DNA from: JBBQUP01 sp038212305
GTDB taxonomy: Bacteria > Bacteroidota > Bacteroidia > Bacteroidales > Marinilabiliaceae
Direction of reading: 5' to 3'
NCBI GenBank assembly: GCA_038212305.1
Contig: JBBQUP010000113.1
Location: 1 to 10,310, forward strand
DNA length: 10,310 bases
The translations under genes and the position numbers were made by a program. The notes under the pieces were generated by a model that saw nothing but the letters and a program-made list of their open reading frames with translations, did no database searches and was not told the DNA's origin. This document shows, in pieces, positions 1 through 7,556 of this stretch (positions are counted from its first letter, which is position 1; each line of letters begins with the position of its first letter).

Positions 1-151
1 CGTGAACTGAACCTTCCTAATTGAAGAAAATTTATTTTACCTTTGATGCTCAAAATATGCCAAAGAACGCACACTATAAAATCTTTTCGAGGCTTGTTTA
101 GCCCTGAAAAAGACTTAGTTTTTAATATGCTGATAATAAGACACTTAACGT
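1..151. other. Gene-free left flank with short motifs shared with the adjacent repeat
   Basis: I see no supportable gene here. A 75-codon open frame (43-270) runs through this stretch into the repeat, but it has no recognisable domain and half of it is repeat sequence. Positions 91-151 carry pieces also found in the neighbouring 140-bp repeat: GGCTTGTTT at 91-99 (again at 239-247), GCCCTGAA at 101-108 (again at 160-167 and inverted at 213-220), and TGCTGATAAT at 129-138 (again at 249-258). This suggests a degenerate or rearranged relative of the repeat rather than unrelated spacer. That reading is an inference from shared words 8-10 bases long in an AT-rich background. Confidence 0.5.
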
Positions 152-291
152 TTTTGCTAGCCCTGAAGATCATTCTTAATAAATTATGGAATAATCTACT
201 AAGATACTTATTTTCAGGGCTTTATGCAAATATTATATGGCTTGTTTTGCTGATAATCAGATATATATGATATTAAATACCGAAGTATTGT
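152..291 (+). repeat. 140-bp long repeat, left copy (inverted partner at the right end)
   Basis: Reading 152 to 291 gives the reverse complement of 10310 to 10171 with 139 of 140 matches and no indel. The one difference is T at 209, where the other copy reads G on the same strand. The match stops sharply at 291 and cannot be followed left of 152 because the partner leaves the window. Internal structure: GCCCTGAA at 160-167 faces TTCAGGGC at 213-220 across 45 bases. An odd palindrome CTGATAATCAG lies at 250-260. A five-base stem AATAC/GTATT encloses CGAA at 276-289, which on the other strand is a TTCG tetraloop. No transposase and no clear target-site duplication are visible. It ends 209 bp before speA, pointing towards it. 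Origin (dispersed intergenic repeat, MITE-like element or regulatory module) is not decided by the sequence. Confidence 0.95.
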
Positions 292-500
292 TAAATGTTA
301 AACCCAAATTAATCCTCGATTTCAACAAATAAATTGGCTAATAAACTACAAATAAATTATTCTTAAGAAAAAAATGCAAGTTTATTTATCTTTTTTTTAA
401 GGCTCACGCCCACTTTTTTTTTCTGATTGTTATCAAATTCCATAAAAATTAAGTTATTTCGCACTCTATTTAACTAGACCATATATATTTTACAGGGATC
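292..500. other. AT-rich leader upstream of speA with two T-tracts
   Basis: No gene is visible. The stretch contains T8 at 391-398 and T9 at 414-422, flanking a short GC-rich island (401-411) that can form only a three-base GGC/GCC stem with loop TCAC. I do not find a convincing TAnnTTTG promoter. TATCTTTT (387-394) and the TATTTCG-like stretch near 456 are partial matches only. AGGGA at 494-498 lies just before the speA start but is closer than an ideal ribosome binding site. Confidence 0.4.
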
Positions 501-2393
501 ATGAGAAAATGGCGAATTGAAGATTCCGCTGAACTGTATAACATTACAGGATGGGGCGTTGATTATTTCTCTATTAACGATAAAGGGAATGTCACAGTCA
601 CGCCTAAAGCAGGAAGTGGAACGGTAGATATTAAAGAGTTAATTGATGAACTTGCCTTACGAGATGTAGCAACTCCTCTATTAATAAGGTTTCCTGATAT
701 TTTGGATAATCGAATTGAGATTATCTCAAAATGTTTTCAGAATGCTACCGAAGAGTATCAATATAAAGCCCAAAACTTTATTATTTACCCGATAAAGGTA
801 AATCAGATGCGTCCTGTGGTTGAAGAAATCGTTAGTCACGGTAAAAAATTTAACATTGGACTCGAAGCTGGATCAAAACCAGAGCTTCATGCCGTTTTAG
901 CGATTAATACTGATCCTCAATCATTGATTATTTGCAATGGTTACAAAGATGAAGCCTATATTGAACTTGCTTTACTGGCTCAAAAAATGGGCAAGCGCAT
1001 ATTTTTAGTGGTTGAAAAGCTAAACGAATTGCGCTTAATATGTACGATTGCAAAACGGCTTAAAATTCGCCCTAACATTGGCATTCGTATTAAGCTAACT
1101 AGTTCAGGAAGTGGTAAGTGGGAAGAATCGGGTGGAGATAGCAGTAAATTTGGATTAACATCAAGCGAATTACTCGAAGCACTTGACATTATCGAGAAAA
1201 ATAAACTCAACGATTGTCTTCGCCTTATTCACTTTCACATAGGTAGTCAGGTTACTAAAATCCGTCGAATAAAAACAGCCTTGCGCGAGGCAGCTCAATT
1301 TTATGTTCAACTTCATAAAATGGGTTATGCTGTTGAGTTTGTTGACATTGGCGGTGGATTAGGAGTTGACTACGATGGAACTCGTTCGGCCAATAGCGAA
1401 AGCAGCGTAAACTATACGATTCAGGAATATGTAAATGACTCGATTTATAGTTTTGTTGATGCCGCTAATAAAAATAAAATTCCACATCCAAATGTAATTA
1501 CCGAATCAGGACGATCGCTAACTGCTCATCATTCGATATTGGTTTTTGAAGTATTAGAAGCCACTACTCCACCAGCTTGGGAAGAAGAGGAAGAGATTTC
1601 TGAAAAAGATCATGAATTAGTGCGTGAGCTATATTCTTTATGGGAAAATCTTAATCAGCCTCGCATGATGGAAACTTGGCACGATGCACAGCAAATAAGA
1701 GAAGAAGCGTTGGATAGATTTAGTTTGGGTTTAGTTGATTTGGTTACACGCGCGAAAATCGAACGACTTTTTTGGTCAATTGTTCGTGAAATTCACCAAA
1801 TGTCGTCGGAAACCAAACAAGCACCTGATGAGTTAAAGCAATTATCAAAAATGCTTCCTGATAAGTATTTTTGCAATTTCTCTCTATTTCAGTCGCTTCC
1901 CGATAGTTGGGCTATTGATCAAATTTTCCCTATAATGCCCATTCATCGATTAGAAGAAAAGCCAACCCGAACCGCCACAATACAAGATATTACCTGCGAT
2001 TCGGATGGGAAAATAGATAACTTCATCTCAACTCGAAATTTCAATTATTATCTGCCTGTACACCCCTTAAAGGCGAAGGAATCGTATTACATGGGTGTGT
2101 TTTTAGTGGGAGCTTACCAAGAGATTTTGGGTGACTTGCACAATTTATTTGGCGACACCAATGCTGTTCACGTTTCTGTCACACCAAATGGTTATGAAAT
2201 CGATCAGATTATTGATGGAGAATCGGTTGCCGAAGTATTGGATTATGTGCAGTACAGTGCTAAAAAACTGGTTCGAACAGTGGAAACATGGGTTACCTCA
2301 TCGGTAAAAAGTGGAACCATCTCGGTAGAAGAAGGGAAAGAGTTTCTATCAACCTATCGATCAGGATTATACGGATATACTTATCTAGAATAA
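501..2393 (+). CDS. speA: Biosynthetic arginine decarboxylase (PLP-dependent, SpeA type)
   Basis: Decarboxylates arginine to agmatine, the first step of the agmatine route to polyamines, in the cytoplasm. The 630 residues are close to the full length of the family (E. coli SpeA is about 658). The alanine-racemase-like PLP barrel spans roughly residues 60-350: Lys99 in IYPIKVNQ should form the Schiff base, HIGSQ is at 246-250, the glycine-rich phosphate loop GGGLGVDY at 284-291, and ESGR at 335-338. The helical insertion typical of SpeA follows at about 365-460. The C-terminal barrel carries TCDSDGKID (498-506) with active-site Cys499, and GAYQEILGDLHNLFGD (537-552), which contains the Asp-X-His region of this fold. 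ATG at 501 gives the usual N-terminus (KWRIEDSAELYNI). No speB or aguA/aguB partner is in the window, so later steps lie elsewhere. It is convergent with the nfeD-like gene and probably monocistronic. Confidence 0.97.
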   Translation: MRKWRIEDSAELYNITGWGVDYFSINDKGNVTVTPKAGSGTVDIKELIDELALRDVATPLLIRFPDILDNRIEIISKCFQNATEEYQYKAQNFIIYPIKVNQMRPVVEEIVSHGKKFNIGLEAGSKPELHAVLAINTDPQSLIICNGYKDEAYIELALLAQKMGKRIFLVVEKLNELRLICTIAKRLKIRPNIGIRIKLTSSGSGKWEESGGDSSKFGLTSSELLEALDIIEKNKLNDCLRLIHFHIGSQVTKIRRIKTALREAAQFYVQLHKMGYAVEFVDIGGGLGVDYDGTRSANSESSVNYTIQEYVNDSIYSFVDAANKNKIPHPNVITESGRSLTAHHSILVFEVLEATTPPAWEEEEEISEKDHELVRELYSLWENLNQPRMMETWHDAQQIREEALDRFSLGLVDLVTRAKIERLFWSIVREIHQMSSETKQAPDELKQLSKMLPDKYFCNFSLFQSLPDSWAIDQIFPIMPIHRLEEKPTRTATIQDITCDSDGKIDNFISTRNFNYYLPVHPLKAKESYYMGVFLVGAYQEILGDLHNLFGDTNAVHVSVTPNGYEIDQIIDGESVAEVLDYVQYSAKKLVRTVETWVTSSVKSGTISVEEGKEFLSTYRSGLYGYTYLE

Positions 2394-2410
2394 GCTGTTT
2401 AAAATTTACG

Positions 2411-2444
2411 AAGAGCCTCCCTAATTACTTAAGGAGGTTTTTTT
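2411..2444 (+). terminator. Rho-independent terminator of speA, between convergent genes
   Basis: CCTCC (2416-2420) pairs with GGAGG (2433-2437). After one mismatch an inner TAA/TTA pairing follows. Outside, A/G residues at 2411-2415 can pair with the T-run at 2438-2442, extending the stem into the U-tract (T at 2438-2444). It begins 17 bp after the speA stop, and its T-run overlaps the last codon of the opposing nfeD-like gene. The opposite strand lacks a strong T-tract after the stem, so it is best read as a terminator for the + strand only. Confidence 0.85.
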
Positions 2445-3837
2445 ATATCCTTTTCCCAACCACTAATTGACCACCGGAGAAACCTGTTACCTCAATCTCA
2501 ACTCCTTTATCGATATAACCAGATTCAGCAATCGCATCATACAATTCGCTATTAATGTTTACTTTACCGCCAGGACGAAGAATAGTTGCAGCATGCCCTG
2601 TTTGCCCAATCATGGTATTTATTGAAATATCGACACCCACATACCCTTTATCAATATCTTGAGTAGCTAATAACGACACACGAGAAAATGAAGAGTCGGC
2701 AAAGAATTTCCGCGTTAAATAAATCCCGCCAAAGAACGCACCAATAAACCCAAGCAGAACGGTTAAAAATGCGGTTAATAAATCTTCGAAACGCACATTT
2801 GAAAAGTCGAACACAACATTGTTCACTAAACTTAAAGTTAATCCCAAAATAACCAAAGCTATTCCAGAGAAACCCGCTATCCCAAACCCTGGAATCACAA
2901 ATATTTCGACTGCAACAAGTCCCACTCCAATAATAAAAATGATAATCTCCCAATTGGCGGCTAACTCATCTAAATAAAGGGGGGCAAAATAAAGCACAGC
3001 AGCTATAATGGCAGCAATCAATGGAAATCCAATTCCTGGAGTTTGAAGTTCGAAATACAATCCTCCCAAAATGACTAATATTAATATTCCATGGAAAAAC
3101 GAGTTGGTTAAAAACCCTTTTAACCCATCGTAAAACGACGGTTCATAGGTAACAATCGTTGGGTTTTTAATGTGAAGTTTTTGAATTACTTCGTTGATGC
3201 TATTCGCTTCGCCCTCACAAAAACCAAATTTAATGGCCTCACGAGCTGTAAAAGTTACCACCTTCCCACTATCAGTCACATTAGGAATTGAGATTCGATC
3301 ATCCACCATTGCTTCAGCGATACGCGGATCGCGAACCCATTTCACAATGGTATCATTTCCAACAACAATGGTATCAGCCCCATGCGCTTCAGCTGTAGAT
3401 CGAATAGTAGCACGCATGTACGATTGATACTTATCGGGCATTTGCTCACCAGTTTGATTAACAACAGTAGCCGCTCCAATATTTGCACCGGGACGCATGT
3501 AAATACTATCGCAAGCAATTGAAATGAGCGCCCCAGCTGATGCTGCGTTATTATCGATAAACACATGAACAGGTATTAAGCTGTTAAGTATTTTAGTTCG
3601 AATGGAATCGGCATAAACCACTTCTCCTCCATAAGTATTCATATGAATGAGGATACAAACAGGTTTTAACTTATTTGCCTCTTCAAATGCCTGCTGGGTA
3701 TGAATCCAGCTGGCACTTCCAATTTCGCGTTGAATATTTAACACATACACCAAATTTTGAGGTATGCTATCGGTTTTTTCCTCGGGCGTAAATGCCAATA
3801 AAACAATTGCAATAAGTAAAAGAAGCATTCGGTTCAT
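2443..3837 (-). CDS. NfeD-family membrane serine protease (ClpP-class, long form)
   Basis: A 464-residue membrane protein of the long NfeD type (1510-N-like protease, membrane segments, then a C-terminal OB-fold domain), the class known in archaea to cleave stomatin partners. Residues 1-16 form a short signal peptide. The ClpP/SppA-like protease spans about 28-225: the oxyanion-type NTYGGEV at 67-73, the catalytic Ser100 in NNAASAGALIS, and a likely general-base Lys136 in MPDKYQSYMRA, about 36 residues later as in the Ser-Lys dyad of Pyrococcus PH1510. Four or five hydrophobic segments follow (about 248-262, 270-287, 297-316, 317-338, 352-373). The C-terminus (about 408-464) is the soluble NfeD OB-fold. 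Membrane quality control is an inference from the family. No slipin/stomatin gene is adjacent, because speA is convergent and purB divergent. The start at 3837 gives the signal peptide directly. Confidence 0.93.
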   Translation of the reverse strand: MNRMLLLLIAIVLLAFTPEEKTDSIPQNLVYVLNIQREIGSASWIHTQQAFEEANKLKPVCILIHMNTYGGEVVYADSIRTKILNSLIPVHVFIDNNAASAGALISIACDSIYMRPGANIGAATVVNQTGEQMPDKYQSYMRATIRSTAEAHGADTIVVGNDTIVKWVRDPRIAEAMVDDRISIPNVTDSGKVVTFTAREAIKFGFCEGEANSINEVIQKLHIKNPTIVTYEPSFYDGLKGFLTNSFFHGILILVILGGLYFELQTPGIGFPLIAAIIAAVLYFAPLYLDELAANWEIIIFIIGVGLVAVEIFVIPGFGIAGFSGIALVILGLTLSLVNNVVFDFSNVRFEDLLTAFLTVLLGFIGAFFGGIYLTRKFFADSSFSRVSLLATQDIDKGYVGVDISINTMIGQTGHAATILRPGGKVNINSELYDAIAESGYIDKGVEIEVTGFSGGQLVVGKRI

Positions 3838-4037
3838 AACAAGTCGATCTAAATTTTAAAAATTACGCAATAACTCATTTCCAATAAAATTTCTTAACTC
3901 AATATTAACTAAAAAATGCCAGTTTATAAATAACTATCAACAATTATAAGAACGATTTATAACCCAGCCTATCCTATCCAATAAAAATACATGAAAACAG
4001 ACTGAAACTTTTGTTTTATTTGAGTTTAACATTTAAC

Positions 4038-4093
4038 ATGGTAAAACCATTAACATTATTTAAAATCGATTCCCGATTAATTTATTAATTTTG
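4038..4093 (+). promoter_or_regulatory. Predicted purB promoter with small upstream palindromes
   Basis: TAATTTTG at 4086-4093 matches the Bacteroidota -7 consensus TAnnTTTG and would place transcription start near 4100, about 20 bases before the purB ATG. No good TTTG -33 box is seen at the usual spacing. Upstream lie two small hairpins, ATGGT-AAA-ACCAT (4038-4050) and AATCG-ATTCC-CGATT (4064-4078). Either could be an operator, but five-base stems are expected by chance in such AT-rich DNA. The rest of the 285-bp divergent spacer (3838-4122) must also carry the promoter of the nfeD-like gene, which I could not place. Confidence 0.5.
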
Positions 4094-4122
4094 CGGTTTA
4101 CAAAAAATCGAATCAGATCACC

Positions 4123-5478
4123 ATGATGGATATTCAGTTATTAACAGCAATTTCGCCTATTGATGGCCGATACAGAAACAAAGTAGATGAGTTAGCACTC
4201 TATTTTTCGGAATACGCACTAATACGTTATCGCGTTTTAGTTGAAATAGAGTATTTTATTGCTCTTTGCGAAGAGCCTCTGCCACAACTTTCATCCATTG
4301 ATAAAACAATATACGCTTCATTGAGAGCCATATACAATGAGTTTCAATTAGAAGATGCTGAACGAATTAAAGAAATTGAATCAGTTACAAATCATGATGT
4401 AAAAGCTGTAGAATATTTCATCAAAGAAAAGTTCGATGTACTAGGTCTTCAGAGTTACAAAGAGTTTATTCACTTTGGGTTAACTTCACAGGATATAAAT
4501 AACACGGCTGTTCCTTATTCGCTTCGCGATGCTGTTCACGATGTTTATTACCCTTTATTAGAAGAATTGATTCAGCAATTAAACGATTTTGCTGCGGACT
4601 GGAGCGATGTACCCATGTTGGCTAAAACCCATGGTCAGCCAGCTTCACCAACCCGTTTGGGAAAAGAGATAAAAGTTTTTGTGGAGCGATTAAATAAGCA
4701 ATTAGCACTCCTAAAAGGAATTCCTTGTTCTGCTAAGTTTGGTGGAGCAACCGGAAATTTTAATGCTCATTTGGTTGCTTACCCGCAAATTGACTGGATT
4801 GATTTTAGTAACCGATTTGTGAATAACACGCTCAAACTCGATCGGGAGCAATACACCACTCAAATTTCGAACTACGATAATTTGGCTGCCATTTTCGACA
4901 GCTTCAAGCGAATTAACACCATTTTAATTGATCTATCGCGCGATTTCTGGACGTATATAATGATGGAGTACTTTAAACAGAAAATCAAAAAAGGTGAAAT
5001 TGGTTCAAGTGCCATGCCTCATAAGGTTAATCCCATCGACTATGAAAATGCAGAAGGAAACTTAGGTGTAGCCAACGCGATATTTGATCACTTATCAAGT
5101 AAGCTTCCTATTTCGCGACTCCAGCGCGACTTAACCGACTCAACGGTATTACGCAACGTAGGTGTTCCCATTGCACATACTTTAATAGCCATTAAATCGC
5201 TGCAAAAAGGCTTTGGCAAACTCATTTTAAATGAGTCGGCTATTAATAACGATTTAGAGAAAAACTGGAGTGTGGTAGCCGAAGGTATTCAAACCATTTT
5301 ACGCCGCGAGGGATACCCAAACCCCTATGAAGCACTAAAAGAACTGACTCGAACCCACACCGAAGTCAATGCATCATCCATTGCGAAATTTATTGAAACA
5401 TTAGATGTAAGTGACGCAATAAAAAATGAGTTAAAAGCCATTACACCACAATCGTACACCGGTATCTTTAGACAATAA
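4123..5478 (+). CDS. purB: Adenylosuccinate lyase
   Basis: Catalyses two fumarate-releasing steps of purine synthesis in the cytoplasm: SAICAR to AICAR and adenylosuccinate to AMP. It acts as a homotetramer. The 451-residue length and the N-terminus LTAISPIDGRYRNKV match the E. coli-type enzyme (456 residues) rather than the shorter Bacillus form. Conserved regions of the fumarase/aspartase superfamily are present: SVTNHDVKAVEYF (87-99), HFGLTSQDINNT (117-128), KTHGQPASPT (168-177) with the general acid His170, and the signature GSSAMPHKVNP (294-304) with the catalytic Ser295. The start is a tandem ATGATG. Either codon is possible and there is no clear ribosome binding site, as is usual in this phylum. 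The ABC exporter gene starts 35 bp after the stop with no terminator between, so co-transcription is likely. Confidence 0.97.
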   Translation: MMDIQLLTAISPIDGRYRNKVDELALYFSEYALIRYRVLVEIEYFIALCEEPLPQLSSIDKTIYASLRAIYNEFQLEDAERIKEIESVTNHDVKAVEYFIKEKFDVLGLQSYKEFIHFGLTSQDINNTAVPYSLRDAVHDVYYPLLEELIQQLNDFAADWSDVPMLAKTHGQPASPTRLGKEIKVFVERLNKQLALLKGIPCSAKFGGATGNFNAHLVAYPQIDWIDFSNRFVNNTLKLDREQYTTQISNYDNLAAIFDSFKRINTILIDLSRDFWTYIMMEYFKQKIKKGEIGSSAMPHKVNPIDYENAEGNLGVANAIFDHLSSKLPISRLQRDLTDSTVLRNVGVPIAHTLIAIKSLQKGFGKLILNESAINNDLEKNWSVVAEGIQTILRREGYPNPYEALKELTRTHTEVNASSIAKFIETLDVSDAIKNELKAITPQSYTGIFRQ

Positions 5479-5513
5479 CAATCAACTCGGAAAGACACTA
5501 AAAAGCCCATTTA

Positions 5514-7337
5514 ATGAGAGATTTAATCAAGGTTCTTAAACGATTTGCCTGGCCATACAAAAAGGAAATGATATTGAACGTTATTTTCAATTTCCTTTCC
5601 GCTGCTTTTGCCGTATTCTCGGTTGCATTAATGATTCCCATTTTAGAGATTTTATTTAACATGCAAGAGGATGTGATAACAAAAGTAGCCTGGTCTTTCA
5701 ACCTTGATGCCATCAAACACAACGTTTACTATTTGGTAACACACGTAAAGCTAACAATGGGTGGCGGATGGGCTTTATTGTATGTGGGTCTGTTTGTGAT
5801 TTTAGCAACTGCATTAAAAACCGGTTTTGCCTATTTATCGTCGTATGTTATTGTTGGCGTTCGAAATGGCGTTGTAAAAGATATTAGGGATACTCTATAC
5901 AAAAAAATCATTCGATTGCCACTTGGATTCTACTCCGAAGAACGCAAAGGCGATATCATGTCGCGCGCCATGGGTGATGTTCAGGAAGTCGAAAACTCGG
6001 TAATGGCATCACTTGACATGCTACTGAAAAACCCCATTCTTATTGGGGTAATCTTGGGTTCCATGCTGGTAATCAGTTTTAAACTGACTTTATTTATTCT
6101 AGTTATGCTTCCGGTTGCAGGTGGTATTATTGGGAGTATTGGTAAGTCGCTAAAAAAAACCTCTACCCTTGGTCAAGAAAAAATGGGTGACATAGTAGGT
6201 GTTTTGGATGAAACGCTTTCGGGCTTAAGGGTTATAAAAGCTTTTAATGCAGAGAAAAAAATGGAGACGCGGTTCGCAAAATCACTTGATGATTACAGAC
6301 TCATTTTAAATCGATTATCGCGTCGTAGAGACTTAGCACATCCTGTTAGTGAACTACTGGGTACAATTGTTATTATTTTTGTAGTTTGGTATGGAGGCAC
6401 ACTTATCTTATCAAACCAAACCATGCTAACCGGATCCGTATTTATTGCCTATATAGCTTTATTTTATCAAATCATAAATCCAGCCAAAGCTTTTTCAAAT
6501 GCCTATTACACAGTTCAACGAGGCATTGCAGCCATTGAGCGAATTGATAAAATTATTGATGCTGATGTTTCCATTGCCGATAATCCCGATGCGCAAACGG
6601 TAAAAGAAATGACTCGGGGTATTGAATACAGAAACATCTCATTTGCATACGAAGAACGAACCATAATTAACAATGTGAGCCTTTCTGTTCTAAAAGGAAG
6701 TACCGTTGCCTTAGTTGGTCAATCGGGAAGCGGAAAAACAACCTTTGTGGATTTACTTCCACGTTTTTACGATGTGCAAAACGGAGGAATATTTATTGAT
6801 GGAATTAACATCAGGGATATAAAAATTGCCGATTTACGTGGTCTGATGGGCAATGTTAATCAAGAAGCCATTCTTTTTAACGATACCATATTTAACAACA
6901 TTACTTTTGGAGTTGAGCATGCCACATTAGAACAAGTTGAAGCAGCAGCCAAGGTTGCCAATGCGCACAACTTTATAATTGAAACCGATAAAGGTTACGA
7001 TACCATTATTGGCGATAGAGGCACAAAACTATCTGGTGGTCAGCGACAACGCTTAAGCATTGCACGAGCTATTCTTAAAAATCCGCCCATCCTCATTCTC
7101 GATGAAGCCACTTCGGCATTGGATACCGAATCGGAACGATTGGTGCAAGATGCTCTGGAGAAGCTAATGAAAAACAGAACCTCGATTGTCATTGCCCACC
7201 GATTATCAACGGTACGTAATGCCGATTTAATCTGCGTGTTTCAAGATGGACAAATTGTGGAACAAGGCAATCACACCGAACTACTTGCTAAAAATGGCCT
7301 ATTCAAAAAACTGCACAGTTTGCAAATGCGAGATTAA
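5514..7337 (+). CDS. ABC exporter, fused permease and ATPase (MsbA/multidrug-like half transporter)
   Basis: A full-length 607-residue half transporter of the exporter class, expected to act as a homodimer in the inner membrane. Membrane segments lie at about 20-45, 85-112, 172-189, 190-208, 280-300 and 305-325, with the usual cytoplasmic coupling regions (for example SEERKGDIMSR at 141-151 and ETLSGLRVIKAFNAE at 233-247). The ATPase domain (about 368-600) is intact: Walker A GQSGSGKTT (402-410), Q-loop Gln450, signature LSGGQ (506-510), Walker B ILILDE (526-531), D-loop SALD (534-537) and H-loop His562. Similarity of layout to MsbA suggests lipid A or another lipid, but multidrug exporters share it, so the substrate is open and no gene symbol is given. 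It follows purB by 35 bp, probably for transcription rather than function. The palindromic element begins 13 bp after its stop. Confidence 0.95.
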   Translation: MRDLIKVLKRFAWPYKKEMILNVIFNFLSAAFAVFSVALMIPILEILFNMQEDVITKVAWSFNLDAIKHNVYYLVTHVKLTMGGGWALLYVGLFVILATALKTGFAYLSSYVIVGVRNGVVKDIRDTLYKKIIRLPLGFYSEERKGDIMSRAMGDVQEVENSVMASLDMLLKNPILIGVILGSMLVISFKLTLFILVMLPVAGGIIGSIGKSLKKTSTLGQEKMGDIVGVLDETLSGLRVIKAFNAEKKMETRFAKSLDDYRLILNRLSRRRDLAHPVSELLGTIVIIFVVWYGGTLILSNQTMLTGSVFIAYIALFYQIINPAKAFSNAYYTVQRGIAAIERIDKIIDADVSIADNPDAQTVKEMTRGIEYRNISFAYEERTIINNVSLSVLKGSTVALVGQSGSGKTTFVDLLPRFYDVQNGGIFIDGINIRDIKIADLRGLMGNVNQEAILFNDTIFNNITFGVEHATLEQVEAAAKVANAHNFIIETDKGYDTIIGDRGTKLSGGQRQRLSIARAILKNPPILILDEATSALDTESERLVQDALEKLMKNRTSIVIAHRLSTVRNADLICVFQDGQIVEQGNHTELLAKNGLFKKLHSLQMRD

Positions 7338-7350
7338 TAACATCTCCTAA

Positions 7351-7509
7351 CTAGTGCTTGCACGTAAGCTACATTTTTTTTACAGTCATTAATAGAAAGC
7401 TTCAAAGACAAAACTTTTGAAGTTTTGAAAATCAAGGAGTTCGCTTTTGTGAATGACTGTTTTCAAAATGAGAATAACGCAGTATTTGGAGTTTTCTTGC
7501 AAAGACTAG
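7351..7509. repeat. Compact palindromic intergenic element (possible MITE-like repeat or gene remnant)
   Basis: This spacer element is bounded by imperfect inverted ends, CTAGTGCTTGCA (7351-7362) and TGCAAAGACTAG (7498-7509), which pair at 10 of 12 positions. Inside, ACAGTCATT (7382-7390) faces AATGACTGT (7452-7460), a perfect 9-base inverted pair. Within that, CAAAACTT-TTG-AAGTTTTG (7409-7427) is a perfect 8-base hairpin. TTTTGAAAA (7423-7431) can instead pair with TTTTCAAAA (7460-7468), so two mutually exclusive folds exist. A + strand frame stays open from 7368 to its stop at 7535 but has no ATG, which leaves a decayed gene as an alternative. No transposase and no convincing target duplication are seen. 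It may also help end purB-operon transcripts, although no T-run follows the main hairpin. Confidence 0.55.
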
Positions 7510-7556
7510 CTAACCTTTTCAGCAACTCAACGTAATACTAACTAATTTAAAATTCG

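Noticed and set aside
43..270. 75-codon open frame at the left end
   Set aside because: It has no domain or signal worth naming, lies largely inside the 140-bp repeat and its related flank, and reads as AT-rich hydrophobic noise. Repeat sequence explains it better.
152..291. CRISPR array or phage attachment site
   Set aside because: There is no regular direct-repeat and spacer pattern, no cas or integrase gene and no tRNA next to either copy.
2288..2470. Small open frame overlapping the end of speA and the terminator
   Set aside because: It is out of frame with speA, crosses the terminator and the convergent gene, and has no recognisable protein features.
7368..7535. Real small protein gene in the spacer before the HETMH protein
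   Set aside because: The frame has no ATG, begins directly after a stop, and overlaps strong palindromes that explain the sequence at least as well.
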